The notes under the pieces: generated by a model
Told to the model about the DNA's origin: nothing
The model's database searches: none
Seen by the model: the letters and a program-made list of their open reading frames with translations, nothing else
Made by a program: the position numbers and the translations under genes
Shown: positions 8,008 to 16,413 of the stretch, piece after piece
Position numbering within the stretch: the first letter of the stretch is position 1
Layout of the letters: every line of letters starts with the position of its first letter
NCBI RefSeq assembly: GCF_016598535.1
Contig: NZ_CP066779.1
Coordinates: forward strand, 5,454,053 to 5,518,052
Source: Rhodococcus sp. P-2
GTDB taxonomy: Bacteria > Actinomycetota > Actinomycetes > Mycobacteriales > Mycobacteriaceae
Direction of reading: 5' to 3'
Length of the DNA stretch: 64,000 bases

Positions 8008-9629
8008 GCGTGCACCGCGCTGTTCAGCTCGAAGCCTCGGTATCCCGCTGCTGCCACGTCTGCACAGATGTCGGAGTAGACACCGAAGCCTCCGATGAAG
8101 GGCATGAAGATCCTCGGCTTTCCCGGGATGTTGGCTCCCATGTACCAGGAGTTCGCGGATGGAAACAATGTTGCCGACGCCCGACGCGAGCACTCCTCGA
8201 GCCAGGTGTCCACGGCTTCGGCGCTCGGCTCGATGGTGTCGATGCCGTTGGAATCGAGATGGTCGATCGCGCCGGCGATCCAGTCGACGTGCTGCTCGGC
8301 AGCGAGGATCATGTTCGACACTACACTCGGGCTACCGGGTCCGGTGACGATGAACAGGTTCGGGAAGCCGTGCACTCCCAAGCCGAGATAGGTTCGCGGA
8401 CCCGCATGCCAGTTCTCTCGCAAGGTCTCGCCGCTGCGGCCACGGATCTCGATGCGATCGAGTGCCCCGGTCATCGCATCGAAACCGGTGGCGAACACCA
8501 ATGCGTCGAGCTCGTAGTGGGCGTCGGCCGTCTTGATCCCGGCCTCGTCGATTGCCTCGATCGGTGCAGTCTTGAGATCGACCAGGCTCACGTTGTCGCG
8601 GTTGTAGCTCTGGTAGTAGTCGGTGTCCGTCACGATCCGCTTGGTCCCGATGGGATGATCGTTCGGGATCAGCAAGTCGGCGATGGCCTGATCTTCGACC
8701 ACCGATCTGATCTTGGCCTCGGCAAACGCTGCTGCCGTTGCGTTGGCGTCGATGTTGCTGGTCTGGTCGGCGAAGGTTTTGGCGAACAGGACACCGCCGA
8801 GCTTCCACCGCTCTTCGTAGGCCGCGTTTCTCTCGGCCTCGGACACCTCGAGCGCACTGCGCGGGTCCGAGACGAACGGTGATCCACCGCCGCTGCGCTT
8901 GGACAGTGCTCGACGCTCGGCGTAGTCGGCCTTGATCTCGGCGCGCCGCTTGTCGTCGAGCGGTGTGTTTCCCGCCGGCACACTGTAATTCGCGGACCGC
9001 TGGAACACGAAGAGGTGCTCGGCTTGCTCGGCGATCAAAGGAACGGACTGGATGCCCGACGATCCGGTACCAATCACTCCCACTCGCTTGCCGGTGAAAT
9101 CGACGCCCTCGTGCGGCCAGAAACCGGTGTGGAAGACCTCACCGCCGAAAGTCTCCCGACCTGCAATGTTCGGAACGTTCGCGGTCGAGAGGCTGCCAGT
9201 GGCGCACACCACGAAGCGTGAGGTGACGTCATGACCACCGTCGGTGCGCACTCGCCACGTCGACGAAGCCTCGTCGAACTGTGCGCTCTGAACACGGGTA
9301 TCGAAGGTGAACCCACTGCGTAGGTCGAAACGATCGGCAACGTGATCGAGGTAGGACAGGATCTCCGGTTGCGCGGCGTACTTCTCGCTCCAGTCCCACT
9401 CCTGTTGCAGCTCTTCGGAGAACGAGTAGGAGTAGTCGAAACTCTCGACGTCGCAGCGTGCGCCCGGGTAGCGGTTGAAATACCACGTGCCGCCCACTCC
9501 GGAGCCCGCTTCGAAGCCGTGGACACGCAACCCCTGCTCGCGAAGTCGGTGCATGGCGTACATGCCGGCGACGCCGGCGCCGATGACTACGACGTCGAGT
9601 GGTGCGGTGGAGAAGTCAGGATCGGTCAT
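8004..9629 (-). CDS. Flavin-containing Baeyer-Villiger monooxygenase
   Basis: A 541-residue class B flavin monooxygenase. GAGVAG at residues 17-22 binds FAD, followed by GGTWYFNRYPGARCDVES, a hallmark of cyclohexanone- and phenylacetone-monooxygenase relatives. The fingerprint FGGEVFHTGFWP fits the Baeyer-Villiger pattern FxGxxxHxxxW[PD], and GTGSSGIQ is the NADPH-binding motif. It should insert oxygen into a cyclic or linear ketone to give a lactone or ester. The two downstream dehydrogenases are coupled to it (ATGA overlap), so the operon probably runs alcohol to ketone to lactone, as in monoterpene or alicyclic degradation. The actual substrate is not evident. Confidence 0.93.
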   Translation of the reverse strand: MTDPDFSTAPLDVVVIGAGVAGMYAMHRLREQGLRVHGFEAGSGVGGTWYFNRYPGARCDVESFDYSYSFSEELQQEWDWSEKYAAQPEILSYLDHVADRFDLRSGFTFDTRVQSAQFDEASSTWRVRTDGGHDVTSRFVVCATGSLSTANVPNIAGRETFGGEVFHTGFWPHEGVDFTGKRVGVIGTGSSGIQSVPLIAEQAEHLFVFQRSANYSVPAGNTPLDDKRRAEIKADYAERRALSKRSGGGSPFVSDPRSALEVSEAERNAAYEERWKLGGVLFAKTFADQTSNIDANATAAAFAEAKIRSVVEDQAIADLLIPNDHPIGTKRIVTDTDYYQSYNRDNVSLVDLKTAPIEAIDEAGIKTADAHYELDALVFATGFDAMTGALDRIEIRGRSGETLRENWHAGPRTYLGLGVHGFPNLFIVTGPGSPSVVSNMILAAEQHVDWIAGAIDHLDSNGIDTIEPSAEAVDTWLEECSRRASATLFPSANSWYMGANIPGKPRIFMPFIGGFGVYSDICADVAAAGYRGFELNSAVHA

Positions 9630-9703
9630 GGTGGTCACGCTACGAGTGGGTTGGTTGGTAGAGGAACGGGTTCTCCCGCTGGGTGGGCGGGCGAGGCGGG
9701 TTT

Positions 9704-9785
9704 GTCCACCGATAGGAGGACACCGATGTCGTCCGGCACTGGGACCGGTAGGCGGACAGACCCGAAGGGAATTGGGGGCCATAGT
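9704..9785 (+). promoter_or_regulatory. Promoter region with two spaced GGACA boxes (copy A)
   Basis: Two related boxes, ACCGATAGGAGGACA (ending 9722) and ACCGGTAGGCGGACA (ending 9758), are exactly 36 bases apart. A CATAGT hexamer that could act as a -10 element starts 22 bases after the second box, and the ATG lies 79 bases after it. The region upstream of the paralogous gene at 11124 has the same boxes and nearly the same distances. This implies a shared regulator, plausibly the response regulator encoded between the two genes. Confidence 0.6.
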
Positions 9786-9836
9786 TGTCTCATCACCGAA
9801 ACACACGGTCACCGAGACCGACAAATCGAGGAGAAC

Positions 9837-10280
9837 ATGATGAGCACCAACACAATTCGACCCGAAGCAATTTCCTTCTCCGGCCTCAGCATGGCAGCTC
9901 TGGTTGCCCGCGCCGCCGGTGCGAACACGGTGAAGTCGATAACCGACACATCCGTCACGACGGCGATGATCAGCAATTCGGGTCGCGGCGCCCTGTATCT
10001 GGTCGACGCGTCCAATCCGAACGGCGACTGGGTCGTCCCGCCGGCGGATTACATCCTCCCCAACACGAACGTCAACGTAGTCGCCACCAGTAAGAACCAG
10101 AACGACTTCCCCATCGTGCTCACGTACCGCTCCGACGACGGTCGAGTGTTCGTCTTCAGTGCCACCAATTCGAAGACCAGGGCAGATGTCGGCGGTACGT
10201 ACGCCACCGACGACCACGACGTCACGGTGACGATGACCTCGGGTTACCCGGCCATGAATGTCACCTACGTGATCCGGTGA
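9837..10280 (+). CDS. Small protein, paralogue of the exported protein at 11124; function unknown
   Basis: A 147-residue protein. The start is placed at the first of two ATGs behind a clear AGGAG site. The N-terminus has a modest hydrophobic stretch (SGLSMAALVARAAGA) but few basic residues before it, so a signal peptide is possible rather than certain. The remainder is Asn/Thr/Val-rich and predicted beta-structured, with the segment LVDASNPNGDWVVPPADYIL. That segment corresponds to LLDSASNPYGQWINGPRSYL in the gene at 11124, and both proteins end with a GYPxMN motif (PAMNVTYV here, PTMNASYD there). I recognise no characterised family. Divergent from the monooxygenase operon. Confidence 0.72.
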   Translation: MMSTNTIRPEAISFSGLSMAALVARAAGANTVKSITDTSVTTAMISNSGRGALYLVDASNPNGDWVVPPADYILPNTNVNVVATSKNQNDFPIVLTYRSDDGRVFVFSATNSKTRADVGGTYATDDHDVTVTMTSGYPAMNVTYVIR

Positions 10281-10287
10281 CGCTTGC

Positions 10288-10947
10288 TCACTCCAACAGA
10301 CCCTGTCGCATCGCAGCGGCGACGGCGGCGCCTCGATCGTTGACTCCGAGTTTCTCGTAGAGGCGCTGTACGTGGGTCTTGACAGTGGAGGGCGCGAGAA
10401 AGAGCTGTGCGGCGATGGCCGGGATGCTTGCGCCCTGCGCGATCAATCCGAGAACCTCACGTTCGCGGGCACTGAGCGTCGGACCGGAAGGTTCACTGCG
10501 ACGCCGGACCTCCCCCACCAATCCGGCGGCGATGCTGGGCGGCAACACGTCTCGGCCCGCGGCACAGTCGAGTACGGCGCTCACGATCTCGGCGCGAGTG
10601 GATTCCTTCGGCAGGAACCCGGCAGCGCCGGCTTGCAGAGCCTGATAGACGACGGACGACTCGTCGTGAGCGCTGAGCAGTAGCACCCTGGTCGGAAGCT
10701 CGTCTCTGACCACTGCGGCGGCGACCTGAGTTCCGTCCAGGTGCGGCATCCGGAAATCGAGCAGCGCCACCTTCGGGCGTAGTTCGCGGATCATTGCGAG
10801 CGCTGCTGCGCCGTCGTCGGCCTCGCCCAGGACGTCGATGCTGTCACTGCCGGTCAGGGCCCGAACCACGCCCTCACGGAACAGCGGGTGATCGTCGCCG
10901 ACCACCACGGAAACCTTGCCGACCACCGGCTTCGTGCCTTCTCGCAT
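10288..10947 (-). CDS. NarL/LuxR-type DNA-binding response regulator
   Basis: A 219-residue two-component regulator. The receiver domain has the acidic pair D18-D19, the phosphorylation site D64 in LLDFRMP, and K114. The C-terminal LuxR helix-turn-helix has LSAREREVLGLIAQGASIPAIAAQ followed by STVKTHVQRLYEKL. No sensor kinase gene is nearby, so its partner is elsewhere or it acts as an orphan. It sits between two paralogous genes whose promoters share spaced GGACA boxes, and its own start is divergent from the second of these. It is therefore the natural candidate to bind those boxes. Confidence 0.92.
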   Translation of the reverse strand: MREGTKPVVGKVSVVVGDDHPLFREGVVRALTGSDSIDVLGEADDGAAALAMIRELRPKVALLDFRMPHLDGTQVAAAVVRDELPTRVLLLSAHDESSVVYQALQAGAAGFLPKESTRAEIVSAVLDCAAGRDVLPPSIAAGLVGEVRRRSEPSGPTLSAREREVLGLIAQGASIPAIAAQLFLAPSTVKTHVQRLYEKLGVNDRGAAVAAAMRQGLLE

Positions 10948-10997
10948 TGCTCACTTTCTCACGCCCGTATCAGCAATGCGAGCACTTGCGCCTCCCC

Positions 10998-11073
10998 CGA
11001 TCGGGGGACAGACGATTCAACCCCGCCGCGGCCCCGTCGGCGGACATACAGCAGCACTCATTCGCGACAAGAT
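10998..11073 (+). promoter_or_regulatory. Promoter region with two spaced GGACA boxes (copy B)
   Basis: The boxes CCCGATCGGGGGACA (ending 11010) and CCCCGTCGGCGGACA (ending 11046) are 36 bases apart. CAAGAT starts 22 bases after the second box, and the ATG at 11124 lies 78 bases after it. The geometry equals that of copy A upstream of 9837, while the bases between the boxes differ, so spacing has been conserved. Lies in the divergent interval between the response regulator and the exported protein. Confidence 0.6.
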
Positions 11074-11123
11074 TGATTCATCGCCGAGAACGGCAACCAC
11101 ACACCATCCCAGGAGCAGACATC

Positions 11124-11585
11124 ATGCGTACCAACACCACTCGCTTCGTAGCAGTCACCGCAATCGCCCTCGCTCTCGGCGGAACCGCTCTGGGAACCGC
11201 AGCGATCGCCAACGCCGGCACCATGCCGACCGACGGCCCGACGGTTGCCATGACCATCACCAACAACACCGACAACCCGATGCTGCTGGACAGCGCGTCC
11301 AACCCCTACGGACAGTGGATCAACGGCCCCCGCTCCTACCTCGCCCCGCACACCACCGAGATCGTCACCGCGTACAGCAGCGATCCCCGAGGCATCGGTG
11401 TCGACGTCACCTACAACGTGGCCGACGGCGTCCAGACCGTGATGGCGGCCAACAACTACGCCGGCAACCCCACCCTCGACGGCACCCGCATCATCGGCGA
11501 CCCGACGCACGTCATCCTCACCGACTACATGGCCACCGGCTACCCCACGATGAACGCCTCCTACGACGTCTTCACGCAGAACTGA
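11124..11585 (+). CDS. Secreted protein of unknown function, paralogue of the gene at 9837
   Basis: A 153-residue protein with a classic Sec signal peptide: basic MRTNTTR, a hydrophobic core AVTAIALALGGTALGTAAIA, and probable cleavage after ANA near residue 31. The mature part begins with TVAMTITNNTDNPM and is probably beta-rich with many Asn, Thr and Asp residues and no cysteine. It ends with GYPTMNASYDVFTQN. The ATG at 11124 is preceded by AGGAG. The shared core with the 9837 protein, in the same order, indicates duplication around the response regulator. The fold is not recognised. Confidence 0.78.
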   Translation: MRTNTTRFVAVTAIALALGGTALGTAAIANAGTMPTDGPTVAMTITNNTDNPMLLDSASNPYGQWINGPRSYLAPHTTEIVTAYSSDPRGIGVDVTYNVADGVQTVMAANNYAGNPTLDGTRIIGDPTHVILTDYMATGYPTMNASYDVFTQN

Positions 11586-11676
11586 ACCAAGCGTCGAAGC
11601 ACCCACGAACTTGATCCGCTACGGCCCACGACCCGGTATCCGCATGGATGTCGGGACGTGGTGTGCGCTGACCAGC

Positions 11677-12852
11677 TCAGACGCGTTCGACCAACACGCA
11701 GCGGGCACCACTGAAGATAGTGGGCATGCACTTGTTGCAGTGGATGCACAGTGAATGGGTATCGGATTCGGCTGCGATCCGATTGATCAGATCCGGTTCT
11801 CTGAGCAGCGCCCGTGCCATGGCGACGAACTCGAATCCCTCCGCCATTGCCGTATCCATTCCCGCCTTGTCCGTGACACCGCCGAGCAGCACGAGCGGCA
11901 GCTTCACCGCAGCACGGATCTGCCGAGCCTCTTCCAACATGAACAGCGGCTTGTACGGATAGGTATGCAACATGCTCTTACCCACCAACTGCACACCGAG
12001 TCGAACAGGTTGCGGCATCGCGGCGGCAAACTCGCGGATCGGCGCATCGCCCTTGAACAGGTACATCGGGTTGAGCAGTGAGCTACCCATCGTCAACTCG
12101 AGCGCATCGACGCTTCCGGATGCTTCGAGCCACTGCGCCACCTGGATTGCTTCGTCGACCCAAAATCCTCCTGGCACACCGTCGTCCATGTTCAGCTTGG
12201 CCAAGATGGCGATCTTGTCGCCGACGGCATCGCGCACACTGCGTGCAGTGTCGAGTACGACGCGAGCCCGGTTCTCCAGTGATCCGCCGTAGGAGTCCTT
12301 ACGACGGTTGAGTTTCGGGCTCAGGAACGAGCTCGCGAAATAGTTGTGACCGAAGTGGATCTCGACGGCGTCGAATCCTGCCTCGACGGCAAGTCGCGCA
12401 GCGCTCCCGTGCGCCGCCGCAATTCTGGTGATGTCCGCTGTCGTGGCAGTGCGAATCATCCTCATGCTCAACGGATTGAACGAACTCGACGGTGCCAGCG
12501 CGGGCAGTCCGGTCGACTTCTGGTTCGCCACGGGACCGGCATGCCCGAGCTGCGCCGACGCAGCAGCACCTTCGGCGTGAATGGCATCGGTGAGCCGCCG
12601 TAGCCCGGGGAGGGCATCGGGCCGCATCCACAGCTGACCGTATTCGGTGCGTCCTTCCGGTGCGACGGCGCAGTACGCGACGGTGGACATCCCGACCCCA
12701 CCGGCTGCCGGGCGTCGATGGAATTCGATCAGCTCGTCGGTGACCAGGGCGTCGGGAGTTTTGCCTTCGAATGTCGCGGACTTGATGATTCGATTTCGAA
12801 GGGTCACCGGGCCGAGCTTTGCCGGGGCGAGTACGTCGGGAGCAGCGGTCAT
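11677..12852 (-). CDS. NADH:flavin oxidoreductase, old yellow enzyme / 2,4-dienoyl-CoA reductase-like
   Basis: A 391-residue FMN barrel enzyme. Family marks include LGPVTLRNRIIKSATFEG at the N-terminus, AQLGHAGP, FDAVEIHFGHNYFASSFLSP for the active-site histidine pair region, NRRKDSYGGSLENRAR, LGGVTDKAGMDTAMAEGFEF for FMN phosphate binding, and the C-terminal CIHCNKC. The CxxCxxC-type ending resembles the cysteine cluster of the larger Fe-S family members, but the NAD(P)H/FAD domain is absent. It probably reduces an activated double bond. ATG at 12852 has GAGAGG upstream; the longer open frame lacks support. Confidence 0.88.
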   Translation of the reverse strand: MTAAPDVLAPAKLGPVTLRNRIIKSATFEGKTPDALVTDELIEFHRRPAAGGVGMSTVAYCAVAPEGRTEYGQLWMRPDALPGLRRLTDAIHAEGAAASAQLGHAGPVANQKSTGLPALAPSSSFNPLSMRMIRTATTADITRIAAAHGSAARLAVEAGFDAVEIHFGHNYFASSFLSPKLNRRKDSYGGSLENRARVVLDTARSVRDAVGDKIAILAKLNMDDGVPGGFWVDEAIQVAQWLEASGSVDALELTMGSSLLNPMYLFKGDAPIREFAAAMPQPVRLGVQLVGKSMLHTYPYKPLFMLEEARQIRAAVKLPLVLLGGVTDKAGMDTAMAEGFEFVAMARALLREPDLINRIAAESDTHSLCIHCNKCMPTIFSGARCVLVERV

Positions 12853-12937
12853 CAAGTTTGCCTCTCGCGGGAGTTGTTTGCAGGACGGTAAATCCACGGC
12901 CGAGAGATGGCCAGCGACCGTGCCACGGAGCGGGAAA

Positions 12938-12974
12938 CGACTTCAGCCCGGCCGAGGTGGCCGGGCTGAAGTCG
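12938..12974 (-). terminator. Terminator hairpin after the ABC transporter operon
   Basis: A perfect 16-bp stem (CGACTTCAGCCCGGCC / GGCCGGGCTGAAGTCG) with a five-base loop lies 11 bases beyond the stop of the livF-like gene on the minus strand. There is no strong T-run, which is common in high-GC actinobacteria. Confidence 0.8.
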
Positions 12975-12984
12975 TCAGTGCCGT

Positions 12985-13704
12985 TCAGACTCGTCCGAAG
13001 TACGCATCCTTGAGCACTGCCAGGTCGTCGATGTCCTTGGCGTCGGCGTCGAGAACCACCTTGCCGATGTCGAGGACCGTCACGTGATCGGCGACGCTCA
13101 TCGCAGCCTCGACTGCCTGCTCGACCAGCAGAACAGCCAGGCCGGTTTCCTTGAGTTGTTGGACGCGGTCCATCACCTCACCGACGATCACGGGAGCGAG
13201 ACCGCCCGAAGGTTCGTCGAGAAGGAGTAACCTCGGCTGCGCCATCAGCGCTGCGCCGATCGCGAGCATCTGCTGCTGACCGCCCGACATGGAACCGGCG
13301 GGAAGCGAACGCTTCTCCCCCAGGATCGGGAACATCTCGTACATGGACTCGACGGACTCCATGAGTTCGCTGCGCTTCACCTTGCGGGTATAGCCACCGA
13401 GCAGGAGGTTTTGTTCGACGGTCTGCTTGTGAAAGACCCGCTTGCCCTCCTGCACGTATGCCATTCCCTGCCGCACCCGCTTGTGCGCGGGAACTCCGGT
13501 GATGTCGGCGCCGTCCATTTCGACGGTTCCAGAAGCCACCTTGTTGAGGCCGGACAGGGCACGCAGCGTGCTCGTCTTGCCGGCTCCGTTGCGTCCGAGG
13601 AGGGCTGTCACCTGACCGGGATAGACGTCGAACGAGACATCCCAGACGACGCGCAGATCGCCGTACCCGGTCTGCAGGTTGCGGACCTTCAGAATCGGTT
13701 CCAT
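12985..13704 (-). CDS. Branched-chain amino acid type ABC transporter ATP-binding protein (LivF-like)
   Basis: A 239-residue ATPase. It has Walker A GRNGAGKTS, Q-loop YVQEGKRVF, signature MSGGQQQMLAIG, Walker B LLLLDEPSGGL and a switch histidine replaced by the LivF-typical LLVEQAVEAA. It pairs with the ATPase half of the fused protein upstream to power uptake. ATG at 13704 overlaps the upstream stop (TGATG) behind GAGGTGA; a GTG three bases earlier is the alternative. It is the last gene of the four-gene operon. The substrate may be an amino acid, amide, urea or an aromatic acid. Confidence 0.93.
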   Translation of the reverse strand: MEPILKVRNLQTGYGDLRVVWDVSFDVYPGQVTALLGRNGAGKTSTLRALSGLNKVASGTVEMDGADITGVPAHKRVRQGMAYVQEGKRVFHKQTVEQNLLLGGYTRKVKRSELMESVESMYEMFPILGEKRSLPAGSMSGGQQQMLAIGAALMAQPRLLLLDEPSGGLAPVIVGEVMDRVQQLKETGLAVLLVEQAVEAAMSVADHVTVLDIGKVVLDADAKDIDDLAVLKDAYFGRV

Positions 13705-15554
13705 CACTTCACCTCACTGGTCTGATGGTCCACCGCGCCGATTTCTTCGAGAAGCGCTTCCTCATCGCCGGACTTCACTCCGAGATACTCGCTCAACACG
13801 CGTGGGTGATGTTCGATCGTCGCGGCGTCACCGGTAGCGATCACCTGTCCCTGAGCCAGTACCACGATCTCGTCGGCCAACGAGAGGACGAGGCGGAAGT
13901 TGTGCTCCACCAACACCACTGTGGCCCCGGCATCACGCAGCACCCGGATCAGGTCTGCCAGGCGTTCGAGTTCGTCCTCGTCGAGTCCGGATGCCACCTC
14001 GTCGAAGAGGACGACCCTCGGCTCGGCGATGACGGCGCGAGCAACCTCGAGCATGCGTCGCATCCCCAGGGGCAGCGACGTCGCGATCTCGTTGCGTAGG
14101 TGCGACATCCCCACGAGTTCGAGGACACGTTCGGCCTCGACGATGTCGGCCTTTGCGATCCTGCGGAAGCTGGGCAGACGAAGCACGGCCGACGCCATCG
14201 ACGCGCGGTGCACCGAATAGCGTCCGGATGCAACAGCTTCCAGAACTGTGATGTTCTCCGGAATCGTCGGAGTCTGGAACGTGCGCGCCACACCCACGCG
14301 GGCCACCTTGTGCGGCGACGACTGCGAGACCACCGTGTCACCGATCGTGATCACACCCGCATCGGCGGTGTAGAACCCGCAGATCATGTTGAGCATGGTC
14401 GTCTTACCTGAACCGTTGGGTCCGATCAACGCGGTGACCTTACCGGCCTCGGCCGTCAACGTTGCCGCATTGAGTGCCTGGTTACCACCGAATGCCTTGG
14501 ACACTCCGTCGACCACCAACCGAGCGCCGTTGATCGCCGCAAGTTCCGGTGTCCCACCGCCGTTTTCCTTTGCAGTGACTACGCCCAGGCCGGCCTTGCG
14601 ATCGAGTTTCGAGACGATCGCTCGTCCGACCTTGGTCAAACCACCGGAGAGCAGCACGCCGCCGATGATCAGGAAGCCGCCGTAGAAGATCAGCGAGTAC
14701 TCCTGGAACGCCGTCGACTGGTTGGGACCGAGCTGCATGATCGCGGCACCGACAACGGCGCCGTACACACTTGCCGCCCCGCCCAGGATCGACGCCGCCA
14801 GAACTGCTGTGGCAAAGGTGAACCCGAAGGCCTCCGGCGAGATGAACAGGTCGGTGTTGGCGAACAGCGCACCCGCCAGACCCGCCGGGAAAGCACCGAT
14901 CGCATACCCGAGCAGCTTCATCCGGAACACCGACACACCCTGCGACGACGCCAGAACCGGCGACTGCTTGAGCGTGCGGAACGCGATGCCGTGGCGTGAG
15001 ACCACGAGGTTCCGCATCACCGCGAACCAGAGGACGGTCACGACGACGACCACCATGTAGTACTGCTGAGTGTCGAGTTCGGAACCGAAGAGCGTCGGCG
15101 GTTCCATACCGGTGAGGCCGTTTCGGCCGCCGGTCTTACCGCCGAAGATCGCCAGTACGTCCGGTACCAGCAGAACCAGGAAGAACGACGTCATCGCCAG
15201 GGACCAGTTGCCCAGGCGCAGACCGGGAACACCGGTCAAGATACCGACCGCCAGCGCCACAGCTCCGGAGGCAGCGAGCTGGAGCAGAATGTCGGTGTGA
15301 CCGGCCTGGGACATCAGACCCGCGGTGTAAGCACCGGCCGCGTACATCGCGGCCTGGCCGAGGGCCAGTTCACCGGCAAAGCCGAGGCTCAGGTTCAGGC
15401 CACTGACCACCAGCGCCAGGATGCAGGCCAATTGAATCTGCCGTGATGTCGACAGGTCGAGTCCCATCACGGGCAGCAACAGGATCACCACGGCCAGGAC
15501 GAGTGGGATGATCCAGCTCGGTAGGGAACGGAAAGTCCGCCACGCGCTTACCAT
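13704..15554 (-). CDS. Fused LivM-type permease and LivG-type ATPase of an ABC transporter
   Basis: A 616-residue fusion. Residues about 1-320 form a LivM-like permease with some nine helices, including the family segment LALVVSGLNLSLGFAGELALGQAA. Residues about 350-600 form a LivG-like ATPase with Walker A GPNGSGKTT, FQTPTIPENITVLE, signature SLPLGMRRMLEVARA, Walker B VVLFDEVASGLDEDE and VLVEHNFRLV. Such fusions occur in HAAT-family transporters of actinobacteria and proteobacteria. It should dimerise with LivH and LivF. Stop and start overlap the neighbouring genes or lie one base apart, so all four are co-transcribed. Confidence 0.93.
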   Translation of the reverse strand: MVSAWRTFRSLPSWIIPLVLAVVILLLPVMGLDLSTSRQIQLACILALVVSGLNLSLGFAGELALGQAAMYAAGAYTAGLMSQAGHTDILLQLAASGAVALAVGILTGVPGLRLGNWSLAMTSFFLVLLVPDVLAIFGGKTGGRNGLTGMEPPTLFGSELDTQQYYMVVVVVTVLWFAVMRNLVVSRHGIAFRTLKQSPVLASSQGVSVFRMKLLGYAIGAFPAGLAGALFANTDLFISPEAFGFTFATAVLAASILGGAASVYGAVVGAAIMQLGPNQSTAFQEYSLIFYGGFLIIGGVLLSGGLTKVGRAIVSKLDRKAGLGVVTAKENGGGTPELAAINGARLVVDGVSKAFGGNQALNAATLTAEAGKVTALIGPNGSGKTTMLNMICGFYTADAGVITIGDTVVSQSSPHKVARVGVARTFQTPTIPENITVLEAVASGRYSVHRASMASAVLRLPSFRRIAKADIVEAERVLELVGMSHLRNEIATSLPLGMRRMLEVARAVIAEPRVVLFDEVASGLDEDELERLADLIRVLRDAGATVVLVEHNFRLVLSLADEIVVLAQGQVIATGDAATIEHHPRVLSEYLGVKSGDEEALLEEIGAVDHQTSEVK

Positions 15555-15555
15555 T

Positions 15556-16413
15556 TCACACCACCCGTTCTCGGACGTTGCCGAACAAGCCGGCAGGTTT
15601 GACCATCAAGATGACGATCAGCACCGTGAAGACGGCGATATTGCTGTACTGACTTCCCGCCCACAGGGCGGTGAACGATTCCACCAGGCCGACGGTCAGT
15701 CCGCCGATCAAAGCGCCTGGCAGAGAGCCGAACCCGCCGATCGCCAACGCCACGAACCCCTTGAGGGCCAGCGCGGCCCCCAATGTCGCAACTGCAAACG
15801 TCTTGGGACCGACCAGCAGTCCGAGGACACCGGCCAATGCACCCGAGAAGGCAAACGCACCCAGCGCCAAACGTCGGACGTTGACTCCGCGCAGCATCGC
15901 CGCTTCACGATCCTCGGAGATACCGATCAGAGCCAGACCCGTCATGGTTTTCTTCGAGACGTAACTCAACCCGATGACCAGTGCGATCGCCGCAACAAGC
16001 AGAGCGATCTCGACCGGGTAGGTACGGCCGCCGAGTAGGGTGATCGGTTCGTTCGATCCGAAGAAAGGAACCGTGAGAGGTTCACTACCCCAGATCAATT
16101 GGGTTGCACCGTTGAGCAGGGTGGCGACGCCCAACGTCGTGACCAACTGGTTCTGGTGATCGGCCACCGGTCTGATCGCGACGATCTCCTCGACCGAGGC
16201 GAGGAGCATCACGGTCACGGTTGCCATGACGGCCACCACGAGAACGGGGAGTTTCAGGGTCACCAGACCCGTGTAGGCGACGAAGGTGCCCACCATCATC
16301 AGTTGAGCTTGAGCGAAGTTGAAAGTGTTGGACGAAACGAAAACGATGTTGTACCCGATGGCAACCAGCACGTAGACCGCGCCGAGCGCCAATCCGGACC
16401 ACAGAATGGTCAT
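15556..16413 (-). CDS. Branched-chain amino acid type ABC transporter permease (LivH-like)
   Basis: A 285-residue permease with about eight transmembrane helices. The opening GLALGAVYVLVAIGYNIVF and the segments NTFNFAQAQLMMVGTF and EDREAAMLRGVNVRRLALGAFAFSGALAGVLG are typical of LivH, the last covering the coupling region. It forms the membrane channel with the LivM part of the fused neighbour. The start ATG overlaps the stop of the binding-protein gene (ATGA), and the next gene begins one base after its stop. Confidence 0.92.
   Translation of the reverse strand: MTILWSGLALGAVYVLVAIGYNIVFVSSNTFNFAQAQLMMVGTFVAYTGLVTLKLPVLVVAVMATVTVMLLASVEEIVAIRPVADHQNQLVTTLGVATLLNGATQLIWGSEPLTVPFFGSNEPITLLGGRTYPVEIALLVAAIALVIGLSYVSKKTMTGLALIGISEDREAAMLRGVNVRRLALGAFAFSGALAGVLGLLVGPKTFAVATLGAALALKGFVALAIGGFGSLPGALIGGLTVGLVESFTALWAGSQYSNIAVFTVLIVILMVKPAGLFGNVRERVV

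Noticed and set aside
10794-11123. Extended start for the exported protein at 11124
   Set aside because: The upstream part crosses the response regulator gene and promoter boxes; the signal peptide begins at 11124 behind AGGAG.
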